This document shows, in pieces, positions 12,062 to 21,907 of a stretch of 64,000 bases of DNA (positions are counted from its first letter, which is position 1; each line of letters begins with the position of its first letter). The notes below the pieces were generated by a model. The model was not told the origin of the DNA. It worked only from the letters and a program-made list of their open reading frames with translations, and searched no databases. The stretch comes from Kalaharituber pfeilii (lineage: Eukaryota; Ascomycota; Pezizomycetes; Pezizales; Pezizaceae): the NCBI GenBank assembly GCA_015179045.1, contig WHUZ01000001.1, forward strand, positions 186,001-250,000, written 5' to 3'. The translations under genes were made by a program, and so were the position numbers.

Positions 12062-13960
12062 CCCATACAGTCCTATGGACATCAATTTATAGACCACCTT
12101 CGCCTTCCAACCATACCTATACATCCACATCTCGCTTCTTGAATGTAAACTCGCTTCCTCAATATATATGTGCATCATCATATGACCTTACCGACAATTA
12201 GTGTTTCTGGCCGTGTTTAGCCTTATTCATTCCATCGGTACCGTGGTTACCACCACAACAGTACTTATAGTCAATCAGTCGCTGATAGTTCCTTGAGTGT
12301 TTTAGGTCGTGACACATACTATGCATACCTTCTCTAAACTGGGATATGGCGAAAGAAGCAATCTTTGATGTGGAAGAATGATAGCACCATCATCCTCAAA
12401 TGCGGAATTGAACTCGTATAGGTATTAAATTGTGTTCGGTTGAAGGTGCGAATTGGAGGTTATCGCAACGGCGTCCATCGATTGAAGTGTTTAGAAACAG
12501 AGTTCTTGTATGTATTAAAATCACCACACGAAGTACAAATGAAGCTTAACGAGAAACCGTCGAAGCACGAGATAGGAATATGGCGTGGATACTAGTAGAA
12601 CGCTACCAGCATAGCCATAAATAAATCATAATATATAGATAAATCATCTAACATACAGTACGATCTATAGAAAGCTGTGCAAAACACGACACATTAAAGA
12701 AACTAGTGGACAAACAAATTATTCGAACTATAAAGGTGGAAACAAGACAACGACATATGATGCCTGTTTTTGCAGGGCAGTTAATAAACAGGGGGAGCAT
12801 ATGTAAGTCCCGATGCATTATGCAAGCATGCAATGTTAAGTTTGAAGTTATATGGTAATACAAAATACTTCCCCGAAGTGAGCAAGGCGCAAGCCCATGG
12901 GCGGAAGGGGAACGCAAGGCTGAAGGTCTTGGGGCGCTGTCATGTATATACCCAGCTGTCCCTGCTCGCTAAGAGAGCCTGAGACTGTGATCCTGGACAT
13001 CTGTACTGTAGATCTCCGCATCTTCGCTCCGCCTAAAAAAATATGGGACTCATCATCCTTGTCAGCCATCTTTCATGTTTGTGAGGCGCATCCAACCTTT
13101 TTATGTAGAAGGGTATTTGGAATGCTCACTAACATTTAGAAATTTTGTGGGACTTGCTCCATGGAGATTGCCACATTTATATTTATATTTATTTATGGGG
13201 TTATGCAGAGTAAATGCATGTTGATATTGGCCCGCTGTTCACCGAATCAATTAAGAATACGCGCGTTGTAATGTTTACATCAGATTGGGGTGTCTATGTC
13301 ATTAGGTGCCTGAAACACTGTTGTGAAACAGGTACTACCTAATGCAGGCATGACAAAAATGGCTGCATATGAATAGTGCTAATAAGTACAGGTATCGCAG
13401 ATGCAGAACCACGATACCAGGCCAAACGTACTCATACAGTGTGCTGTACCTATCAGAAACTACTGTACGAAAAAACCCCCATTTTGGGTCACCGTATTGG
13501 TTCCGTGTTGACACAATAATTAATATTAGATAGTGTTAGATTTAGTTTGGCATGGTTTAGTACAGAATTACTATTGTGGTTTCAGTAATGCTGAGGACAT
13601 TGGAGCAGTTCATAGTTTTCAAACCGTTAAACTTGAAATACCCGTGATAACACCGCTTTTAGATTAAATGGTTTTAGTAAAATTTAACAGCATTCACTAG
13701 AAAACTGAATTAATTCACTGGGTATCTGCCGTTTCTTAGTTCCAACTACTTGAATCTTGTTGGCTATTAAGATTTCTTTAAATCTATTTGGGACTCTGAT
13801 ATCATTCCCATCTTGAAGCTACATGTACATATTGATGAGGCCAGTGGGGTACCATACCAAATTAGTAGTAGGATTAACTAGATTACTAAGTTTACCGATG
13901 AGTATAGTTGGCTAGGCCTAGTCTTGTGAGTTCTACAGAGGAGAGGACCAGACTGTCTAG
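12062..13960. other. Intergenic, no gene seen
   Basis: The left edge (to about 12258) ends the duplicate of 9280-9640. The remainder has only short ORFs with no conserved composition, and no repeat that I could match elsewhere in the window. Confidence 0.5.
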
Positions 13961-14388
13961 GGAGGAGTGCAACCAGACTACAACGTGCCAAGCCTTTCTT
14001 ACTTAGCTTTCATATTCCTCTACTTCGCCCACTTCTTCACACTTTACTCTTCCATACTATCTACTTATCTACTCCATCCACTCCTCCACTTCATCCATAC
14101 TTCCACTTCATTTACTCCTCTAATTTATCAGTCTCATTGCTCTATCACTTCTACTTCACAATCCTACTCACTGTCATATAATTCTGGTTCGGTAATCTTG
14201 CCCCCTTTTGATACTTGCAGCCCTGCTCACCCAATTCTACTCACATAATTCTACTTACACAATTCTACTCACTCTGACAGCTGCTAAGTCTAGTGCTTAC
14301 AACCCTGTGCACACAGTTCTACTCACTTTGACGATTCCGCCTCATAGCCCTCACTTACAAAATTCTACTCATTCTCACACTTATAACT
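13960..14388. repeat. Pyrimidine-rich degenerate repeats (TTCTACTCA)
   Basis: The plus strand is dominated by C and T, with many copies of TTCTACTCAC and AATTCTACTCA spaced about 15-25 bp. A 93-codon ORF here (13967-14248) is compositionally biased (Ser, Leu, Tyr, Phe, His) and is not called as a gene. The repeat continues after the solo LTR, to about 14645. Confidence 0.55.
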
Positions 14389-14582
14389 GTTACGGGCTCA
14401 CTGCAACCGTAGGTGAGCAGTCGGTGGATATACGCATGCAGGCAAAATGCGGCAGCCGGAAAGTGTTATAGTTGTATAAATGAGTGCTATTTGAGCTATA
14501 CAGAGGGCTAGTGAGTATCGCTAGTCAAGTGTCTTTTTGGCCTGGCAGACGGTAACTCTCTGCATTTACTACCTCCACTACA
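14389..14582 (+). mobile_element. Solo LTR, family L1 (194 bp)
   Basis: Starts TGTTACGGG, ends CA, and is flanked by the perfect 5-bp duplication ATAAC (14384-14388 and 14583-14587). A second copy of the same 194-bp length lies at 38640-38833. No internal retrotransposon sequence accompanies it, so it is a solo LTR left by recombination. The parent superfamily is not determined. Confidence 0.88.
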
Positions 14583-14649
14583 ATAACCCTACTCATATAG
14601 TCTCACTCATTACAACTCTACTCACAATCTCATTCACTCAACAGTGTTA

Positions 14650-15869
14650 CTACTTTATCTTCTTTCTAAGAGGAGTTAATTATAAGATCAGTATATATAT
14701 AATGCTCTTTCTTAGCTATGAGTTAACATTTGATACTTTTAGATTAATCTTACCTTCTTTCTTATAAGACTATAAAAGCATGTATACTTTTCCTCGTATT
14801 AAAGTTGTATCATATATTGCTAGCTAATTTTTTTTTACTTATTCAGGAAATCTTCATTATAATAAGAGAATGGAAACTATCTTATGGTTATGTAATTAAT
14901 TAGAGGTAGTCTAGTTTTATAAATTATGTACTAGCACTTAAAAAAAATTTGCAGTTGTGTACCATATTATACAGTAGTTTATATAATTGTGATGAGGATA
15001 CAGTTAAAATAAGTATACAGAGTCAAGGACTACACCGTTGTAAAGCTATATCGTGATCATCAGAATACCATTTCGATAGGCATAGAGTTACATCCTTAAA
15101 CGAGGTGTTTATACTAACCACTTGGCGTGACCTAACCATTTTTTCGCCGCAAAACCGTTTTCCCACAACAAACAGGTTGCGCATGAACCTTGTATAAGAA
15201 CCCATTCTCAACACTGACGGAAATTCGCCCACTCACAATAACATCACGGTTATAAAAAACGGGGTTTTTTTCGTACAGTACTTTATAAGCCGCCCCAACT
15301 TCTGCCGTCGACAATGTAATGACCGCTCAGCAATTCAAAATATCCCCTCGTAATATTCACATCGCGTAAAATCTGCCAAATTCTTCGAATTTTTTATACA
15401 TGCTAGAAGAAGGAATTTCTCAAAAATTCGAAAAAGTTTCAATTCTGCCAAATCGGAAAAATCCGACCAGATAGCTGAGGTTGAATATATACCTTGCCTA
15501 GTAGAAAGTCTCCGGGACTATGGGGTATGAAGAAAAGCGAAACGTACATCTGAACGGACTCCCCCCCTGCACCACTTTTCAACACTGTTAGAAAAATCAT
15601 AAAAGAATCAATGAAGTAACGGAAAAAATAATATATACATGAATAGACACCAGAGAATCTAAGTATTTTATCAAAATATCAAAAGGGTGGTTGAGTTGTT
15701 ATGTTTTCGCCAAGGGGTCCTCTCGGATGCATGGCTCGCGATGGTAAATCACTTTTCCTTATACAGCGTAGTCCGAAGACTTTTTTAGGCATTGTATGCA
15801 CCCACAACTCTGGGAAACCTTATTTACATGGATAGGACTCCACAGTTAGCGTCCACAAAGCTTATTTTG
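14650..15869. other. Intergenic, AT-rich, no gene seen
   Basis: Short ORFs on the minus strand at 15023-15314 have no recognisable motif. No repeat elsewhere in the window was matched. Confidence 0.45.
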
Positions 15870-17358
15870 ACATGCATCTGTTGCGGCCTCCCAGGAACAC
15901 CCAGCCTGGTGAGAAATATGAATGTACCCGCATGTACCTATATTGTATATTATAATCACTCGCTTCTTGGCTTGTGAGCTGTGCCAACATAAATGAACTA
16001 TCCATGCACATGAATAGCACTATATACATCAGCATCACGCTCCTGATTTGTACGATTCCTAAGTTTGTTTTTACCACATTTTTGTGAGTCTGCAATTTGT
16101 TAGCAAACACATTTATAGTGACGGATGGAACAAGAACCTTGACAAGTAGATAAAATCTGAAGCTGACTAGTAGAAATACGTAGAAGATAGGAATGTGTAA
16201 GATGTATAAATATATGCGTAGTGTAAGTAATAGATGCACTAGTAATGGCTATAGAAGAGAAGAATCGAGTCCTGATATGTTTATAAAGTTCTAAAATATT
16301 TTTGAAATAGATTGTTTAATATAAAATTATTAGAATAGTAACAAATACTTGTTTAAAATTAAATGGTAATCGTAGTACTATAAGTCTACTAATAGTTCTA
16401 GCAAGTAGGCAGTAGTAAGCAACCTTTAATAGTAAAACTTAAGAACTATATTTATAATTACAGCAAATCTTATTACTACTCAATAAATTTTTAACTGACT
16501 TTATAAGCTTACTTTTATTAAGAATTTATAAAATTATTACTTATCAAATCTAAGAGAGTATATGTAACGTCGGTGGGGGGCCTGGGCGGAGGTCTTGCCA
16601 AGGGGTACGGTCAGCTTGGGTATCGGCGGCGGTTCGGCGGCTATGGGCCGAGGACTACGGCGGCGGCGGCGGCTCAGCGGCTAGAGGTCACGGACTATAG
16701 AAATGGCAGCGGCGGAGGAGTATGAGAAACCAGACCGGTCTATTGATCAACAAGACAACGGACAAGGAGAAGAAGAGCTATCTACAGAGGCGGACCTGGG
16801 GCCCTTATATGCTTGGGGATTGACATAGAGAAGGAATACAGGACTATAACAATATGAGAAAGAGAATCCGAAATGCAAGAGGGGCAATAGTAGTGCTAAT
16901 ATTGGAAGGCATATCAATGAGCTGTCAGAGGGCTAATCAACCGGACCGGGACGGCTTGTCAGGCCTTTCCGAGTCGGCTATTAGTAAGGTCTCACTTCCG
17001 GCTTGGCACGTCGGCTCAGTTTGACTTGTCGGCTGCGGAAAAGGACGATACTGATGCGTGCGTAGGTGGCTGTGACAGTATAAAATGCAGTAGAAGATTT
17101 ACTTTTAATTTATATTATAGATTTGTAATAATATATATAACTAAGTCTAATAGATGTTAGTAATAGACTACAATAAAACCATCTACTCCGTAGTTTCAGC
17201 TTTTCAATGCTATAAGAATTATGTCAATCAGATAAGAATATATAGTATAGTATTGCCTTAAAGTTGTTTAGTTTTTATTATATAAGGATACTTAAAGTGG
17301 ATGCTTGGCGCTTGCAAACGTATGTTTCATTACCCTATCTGGCAATACAACTAGCCTC
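15870..17358 (-). repeat. Repeat R1, inverted copy carrying a solo LTR
   Basis: The reverse complement of about 7690-8600. Matching landmarks include CCAGGAACACC, CATGTACCTAT, GCCAACATAAATGAACTATCC and, at the far end, TTTCATTACCCTATCTGGCAATACAACT. It is split by the solo LTR at 16563-17077. The remaining sequence is TpA-rich and non-coding. Confidence 0.8.
16563..17077 (+). mobile_element. Solo LTR, family L2 (515 bp, GC-rich)
   Basis: Starts TGTAACGTCGGTGG, ends GGCTGTGACA, and is flanked by the perfect 5-bp duplication GTATA (16558-16562 and 17078-17082). It is much more GC-rich than the repeat it sits in, with a CGGCGG microsatellite near 16660. The higher GC suggests it arrived after the host repeat had decayed. 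Confidence 0.9.
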
Positions 17359-17359
17359 G

Positions 17360-17430
17360 TAGTCTCATGCCAAGACCCTCTAGGCTGCGAAAGCCAAAGC
17401 CGAGCGCAGCGAGGGTCTTGATTCTTATGT
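17360..17430 (+). repeat. Left 71-bp inverted repeat of the 17360-19983 structure
   Basis: Identical to the reverse complement of 19913-19983 over 71 bp. Inside the arm, CAAGACCCTC and GAGGGTCTTG form a shorter imperfect hairpin. No duplicated target site is evident outside the arms. Confidence 0.95.
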
Positions 17431-17644
17431 TGGCAAGGCACTTTTGGTTACCTAGCAACTAGGTTACCTAGCAAAGTGAATGTTAGAGCTAAGCACACCT
17501 ACCTAGCCACAGTTTGTCTAAATAGATCTACACACATACAAAGTACCATTCTCCCACATCCAGAACACAACAATCAACCACCAACCTCTTCATAACTCCT
17601 TTACCCTTATAAATCTAACCTGAACTTGAACTCATGGATCCTAA

Positions 17645-18235
17645 TACACAATGTGTAACTTATCTTTATTAGTTGTAATTCATAATGTTTGGCTACATCC
17701 TTTACCTATGACTCTATAAGTGATATTAAGGAAGAGATGAAGAGGACTTGGATATGACTAGATTCAAATAATGCTGCATACATGACAGCTATCATAGTTT
17801 TACCTGCTCCAGTAGCTACAACACACATGACATCTCTGCCTCTGGATAGATCCCATGGTATACCAGCTTGCCAATTTTTTTAGCTTAATCTTGTATAGAT
17901 CCTCCGCTATGCTCTCTGCTTGCTTTACTCTTGTTGCTCGTCTTTCCCTTTTATTCCGGTCATTATAGTCGATTTTTATGAATAGGTTGTCACTATACGG
18001 AGCATCGTGGCTTAGATCTGGACCAAGGACATCTTTTCCGGAGTTCTCAGGCCCTTCGTCGATCATGCACCCAGCAGCTTCTACTCTTTTTAGACTTTCA
18101 TGCTCCCATGGAAGTTTTTTTTTTTTTTTTTTTTTCCTTTCATTAATCGCATGCCGCCCTATGGGCTATGGCGATATTCCCATGGAAGTCTCCAGTTTTT
18201 ATTTCTCTTTTCTACCCCCAAATCCATCTCCTTAG
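17645..18235 (-). pseudogene. RecQ-like DNA helicase remnant
   Basis: The minus strand reads an open frame through KQAESIAEDLYKIKLKK. After a one-base slip at an A-run (near 17875-17881) it continues with WQAGIPWDLSRGRDV, the Walker A motif ATGAGKT (motif I) and VLFISSLISLIES (motif Ia-like), and then a stop near 17720. This order matches the N-terminal half of the RecQ-type superfamily 2 helicases that are common in fungal subtelomeric and mobile loci. Later motifs (DEVH, motifs III-VI) are absent. The upstream part is split by a 62-bp LINE-A tail at 18116-18177. The frameshift, stop, insertion and missing C-terminal half make this non-functional. Confidence 0.65.
18116..18177 (-). mobile_element. 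LINE-A tail, 62 bp
   Basis: A T-run followed by CATTAATCGCATGCCGCCCT and CTATGGCGAT, flanked by the duplication TCCCATGGAAGT (18104-18115 and 18178-18189). It is an extremely short 5'-truncated LINE-A insertion within the helicase remnant. Confidence 0.88.
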
Positions 18236-18289
18236 ATGATATAAAATCAGCTTTTTGCACTGTTGACAAACTGGCTGGTTGTGTCGAAG

Positions 18290-18700
18290 TACTGCTTGGT
18301 TGCGCACTGCTTGGTTGCATCCAAGTACTGCTTTGCTGCGTCCAAGCACTGCTTTGCTGCGTCTAAGTACTACTTTGCTGCGTCTAAGTACTGCTTTGCT
18401 GCGTCGAAGCACTGCTTTGCTGCGTCGAAGCACTGCTTTGCTGCGTCGAAGCACTGCTTTGTACTACTTTGCTGCGTCTAAGTACTGCTTTGCTGCGTCC
18501 AAGCACTGCTTTGTACTACTTTGCTGCGTCTAAGTACTGCTTTGCTGCGTCGAAGCACTGCTTTGTACTACTTTGCTGCGTCTAAGTACTGCTTTGCTGC
18601 GTCCAAGCACTGCTTTGTACTACTTTGCTGCGTCCAAGCACTGCGTTGCTGCGTCTAAGTACTACTTTGCTGCGTCTAAGCACTGCTTTGCTGCGTCTTA
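18290..18700 (+). repeat. 21-bp minisatellite, left arm
   Basis: About 19 tandem units of 21 bp with the core CTTTGCTGCGTC followed by TAAGTACTG, CGAAGCACTG or CCAAGCACTG. Some junctions hold a short CTTTGTACTA variant. As 21 is a multiple of three, it stays open in several frames (for example FAASKYC or LLRLSTA repeats), which explains the overlapping ORFs. It is not called as a gene. Confidence 0.95.
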
Positions 18701-18715
18701 CCGCACCTATCTTCT

Positions 18716-19093
18716 TCAGCAACACGGACTCTTAGGATAACTCGCTGTTTTGGCCATAGACCTCGCAATAGACCTCGCAATACAACTCGCAACAAGACAA
18801 CTCGCAGAAAACGACTTCAGGACGCTCACTGGCCGGACCTTATCCTTCTTTTTCTTGTATAGTGTATATGCCTCTCTTCTTAACACTCGTACCTCATGCT
18901 GTTCTACCCATCTGCCTTGCTTATTCCCACCATTGAGCTTTCTTGCTTTAGTAACCAAGCCGGCCTCATCCGTTTCCAACATCTCCACATATTCGTCTCC
19001 CAATATCAATCCATATTCTTCTCCCCACTCATCTATATGTATCTCTTCTCTTCCCAGTCCATCTATGAGACAGTCAGTAATGGCTGGGTTCAT
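18716..19093 (-). pseudogene. Unrecognised ORF in the palindrome spacer
   Basis: An open frame of 125 codons between the two minisatellite arms. Its first two thirds have protein-like composition, with an acidic stretch (EEIHIDEWGEEYGLILGDEY) and then LYKKKKDKVRPVSVL. The latter recalls linker motifs in fungal Ty3/gypsy polyproteins, but the resemblance is weak. The C-terminal part is low-complexity (IARSIARS). It may be a fragment of a retroelement or of the host gene of this structure. Confidence 0.3.
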
Positions 19094-19132
19094 TATTGAC
19101 TGCTTGCTTTTCCCGCCGCTGGTTGCCTAGCC

Positions 19133-19612
19133 GTGCTTCGATGCAGCAAAGCAGTGCTTGGACGCAGCAAAGTAGTACTTAGACGCAGCAAAGCAGTGCT
19201 TAGACGCAGCAAAGCAGTACTTAGACGCAGCAAAGTAGTACAAAGCAGTGCTTAGACGCAGCAAAGTAGTACTTAGACGCAACCAAGCAGTGCTTCGACG
19301 CAGCAAAGCAGTACTTAGACGCAGCAAAGTAGTACAAAGCAGTGCTTAGACGCAGCAAAGTAGTACTTAGACGCAGCAAAGCAGTGCTTCGACGCAACCA
19401 AGCAGTACTTGGACGCAACCAAGCAGTGCTTCGACGCAGCAAAGCAGTACTTAGACGCAGCAAAGTAGTACAAAGCAGTGCTTAGACGCAGCAAAGTAGT
19501 ACTTGGACGCAACCAAGCAGTGCTTCGACGCAGCAAAGTAGTACTTAGACGCAGCAAAGCAGTGCTTCGACGCAGCAAAGCGGTGCTTAGACGCAGCAAA
19601 GTAGTAACTTTG
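19133..19612 (-). repeat. 21-bp minisatellite, right arm (inverted)
   Basis: The same 21-bp family as 18290-18700 in opposite orientation (core GACGCAGCAAAG), about 22 units. With the left arm it forms a large inverted repeat around a 430-bp spacer. Unit-by-unit variants differ between the arms. Confidence 0.95.
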
Positions 19613-19912
19613 CTGCGGCAGACCCCCCCATAGACTGGCCAAAAGAGTCTCTATAGATGGTTGATGTGGCTCTTCTAGGAGGGTACTCATGTTTTAAAAT
19701 ATTGACAATTAATTAGAAGTGATGTGATGTGATGTGATGATTGTTGTGGATGTAGAGGTAGGCACTTGGCTATGTACTTAGATCTAGGGTGGGCTGCTTG
19801 GATCTATGTGGGCCAAGGTAGCCGCGTTGGCATGGTTACTTGTCTACTTAGACGAACTTTGCGTCCCATTTGCAGGAGGGGTGCTTAGATTCAAATTAGC
19901 TAACAAAAAAAT

Positions 19913-19983
19913 ACATAAGAATCAAGACCCTCGCTGCGCTCGGCTTTGGCTTTCGCAGCCTAGAGGGTCTTGGCATGAGACTA
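19913..19983 (-). repeat. Right 71-bp inverted repeat of the 17360-19983 structure
   Basis: A perfect inverted copy of 17360-17430. Between the two arms lie, in order, the helicase remnant, the left minisatellite arm, the spacer ORF and the right minisatellite arm. Confidence 0.95.
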
Positions 19984-20177
19984 ACAGCCACTCACGAGGG
20001 CTACTATAAGCTTGAGTATTGGCCCAATCGGCTTAGATATTAATGGGACTCCTCGCCAGTGGTACGCTGATCCTCCTTCATAACCACTGTTGCGGACCGG
20101 TAGAAGTTTGCTTGTAAGTGGATACTGCTTATAACAAGAGGTAGGTACATCGGTGCTCGGAGGGGTAGGGAAATCAA

Positions 20178-21369
20178 TTTTTTTTTTTTAATTTCATTAA
20201 TCGCATGCCGCCCTATGGGCTATGGCGATGTTTAGTTACATGTGAGGTATATGAAAAATAAGGAGAAATAAGACAGTAAATAAGGAATCCCTCCCTTTTC
20301 CCGACTGACTTCCGATCCCCCTACTCCTTCGTCGCCCATTCCAAAATTTCCGCCAGATTCGTGTCTTTGTCTGGGTGTCTGAGTCCTTTAGCTCCGTCTT
20401 TGAGTTTTCCTTTCCATACCTGGCATTCGTCCGTTATGTGCTTTAGGTTTTCCAGCGCTCTGCCGCACCATCGGCACTCCGGTGAGTCGGCTTTCCCTAT
20501 GCTGTGTCTCCACTCTTTGAGGCCCTTGTTGCCGAGGATCCCCGCTAGTGTGGAGATTCTTCTTCGATTGTCTATTCTTTGTAGGGGTCTGTAGGATAGT
20601 CCCAGGCGATTCCGTTCCTCGGCCCTGAGGCTTTTGGCTTCCTGTCTTAACCACCCTGCCATGGCCAAGTGCTACAAGCGGGGTTATGTGATTAAAAAAA
20701 AAATTCCTGTCTTAACCCTGCCTCCGTGACCGTGTCGTCTTCGTACTGTATGGCTGTGCCTATCTTGGCTGCCGTGTCCGCCCTGGTGTTCCCTTCTACC
20801 CCTTTGTGGCCTTTGACCCACATTACCGCTGTGTCTAGGTCTCCCCGGTTGAATCGCTTCTCCCATTGTCTCCTGACTTCCATGGATGTGTCTTCGACGT
20901 TTGGGTCGCCATTTGCTATCCTTTGTAGTCTGGAGATGGCCGTACCTGAGTCGGTGATGAGCAGTAATTCTCCCTCGTGGTTGAGTGCGTGGCTGATGGC
21001 GATCATCTCACCGTCGTTGACCGTGCATCCCCTTCCCAGGTATATGTGGTCGTCTTGGCCTCGGCAGTGTGTTCCCGCTCCGGTGTGATTGTTCACTCGA
21101 CTTCCGTCTGTGTATGTGCTCTTCCATCCCTCTTCCTCTTCTTCGGCGATGATCTCCTCCCATCTTTCTTTGCTTGTGTCGCTGGGCATGATGGGGAAGG
21201 TGTGTAGCGGGAGGGGGTCCCGGTGTGTGAGGTCGCCCCTCAGGTATTTGGTGTCCGGTGTGGGCTCCAGGAGTGGTTCATCGGGGAATCTCAGGGTCCG
21301 AGCTTCCACTCTTTCTTTTTCCCCATGTGCGAACGTCTCGACCGATTCTAGGTTGGCTATGCCTTCCAC
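20178..21369 (-). mobile_element. LINE-A, 5'-truncated, longest copy (RNase H plus zinc knuckle)
   Basis: A 1192-bp insertion flanked by the 13-bp duplication GTAGGGAAATCAA (20165-20177 and 21370-21382). The T-run at the left and the LINE-A 3' signature place its 3' end there. On the minus strand it encodes the end of ORF2: an RNase H domain with YTDGS, the NDGE glutamate, LLLITDSG, and the WVKGHKGVEGNTRAD histidine/aspartate. A C-x2-C ... H ... C knuckle and a WATKE terminus follow. The reverse transcriptase and endonuclease are lost by truncation. RNase H plus knuckle fits the Tad clade of fungal LINEs. The frame is split by the LINE-B tail at 20653-20703. Confidence 0.92.
20653..20703 (+). 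mobile_element. LINE-B tail, 51 bp, nested in LINE-A
   Basis: Contains CCCTGCCATGG and GCAAGCGGGG-like sequence, ends in an A-run, and is flanked by the 14-bp duplication TTCCTGTCTTAACC (20639-20652 and 20704-20717). Insert plus duplication adds 65 bp, which shifts the LINE-A frame. The residues LRQE appear on both sides because of the duplication. Confidence 0.92.
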
Positions 21370-21907
21370 GTAGGGAAATCAAGCTGGGTACCCGTGGAGA
21401 ATCGTATGAGATTAATTGTACATTCAAGATGATGTCTACAGATCGTAGTTATGAGCAACTGGCGATTTATATGTATCAATACCCAATAAAGTCAGAAAAT
21501 GTTTTAGTAAGGGAATTCCCTATTCCTGTGCAAACATCCTTTGGACCACCCTGTTGCGTATAACGATATCGAGGCCACTGTATCTGTTCCCATGCCCAGA
21601 CCTTCATTGCACCTACTTTTAAAAAAGAAAAGAAAAGAAAAGTAAACGAGAAAAAAACAAAAACAAGCACAGGTAATCTATGAATTTGGAACCCTTAAGC
21701 ATTGTTTTCATCCAATTTGAGTCCATTCATCCCTGCTTCTCAACGTGATATCGCAGCGAACATACATTCCCATCACTCCCAATGCTTGACAGTGCAAACT
21801 CAAAAAGTATCGGAATCACATCCGTTTTCCCCATCAATCGAATTAAATAAACGAATCAAACCAACAGAACGCTTCATGGCAACAGACCCTTAGTAAAGGT
21901 AACGCGC

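Noticed and set aside
13967..14248. 93-codon ORF
   Set aside because: It lies in a C/T-rich degenerate repeat and its composition is an artefact of that bias.
18100..18533. Overlapping ORFs encoding ASKYC/LSTALLR repeats as a possible repeat protein
   Set aside because: All frames of the 21-bp unit stay open, there is no conserved start or flanking domain, and both arms show it on opposite strands.
20726..21373. Plus-strand ORFs of 76-120 codons
   Set aside because: Antisense shadows of the LINE-A RNase H frame.
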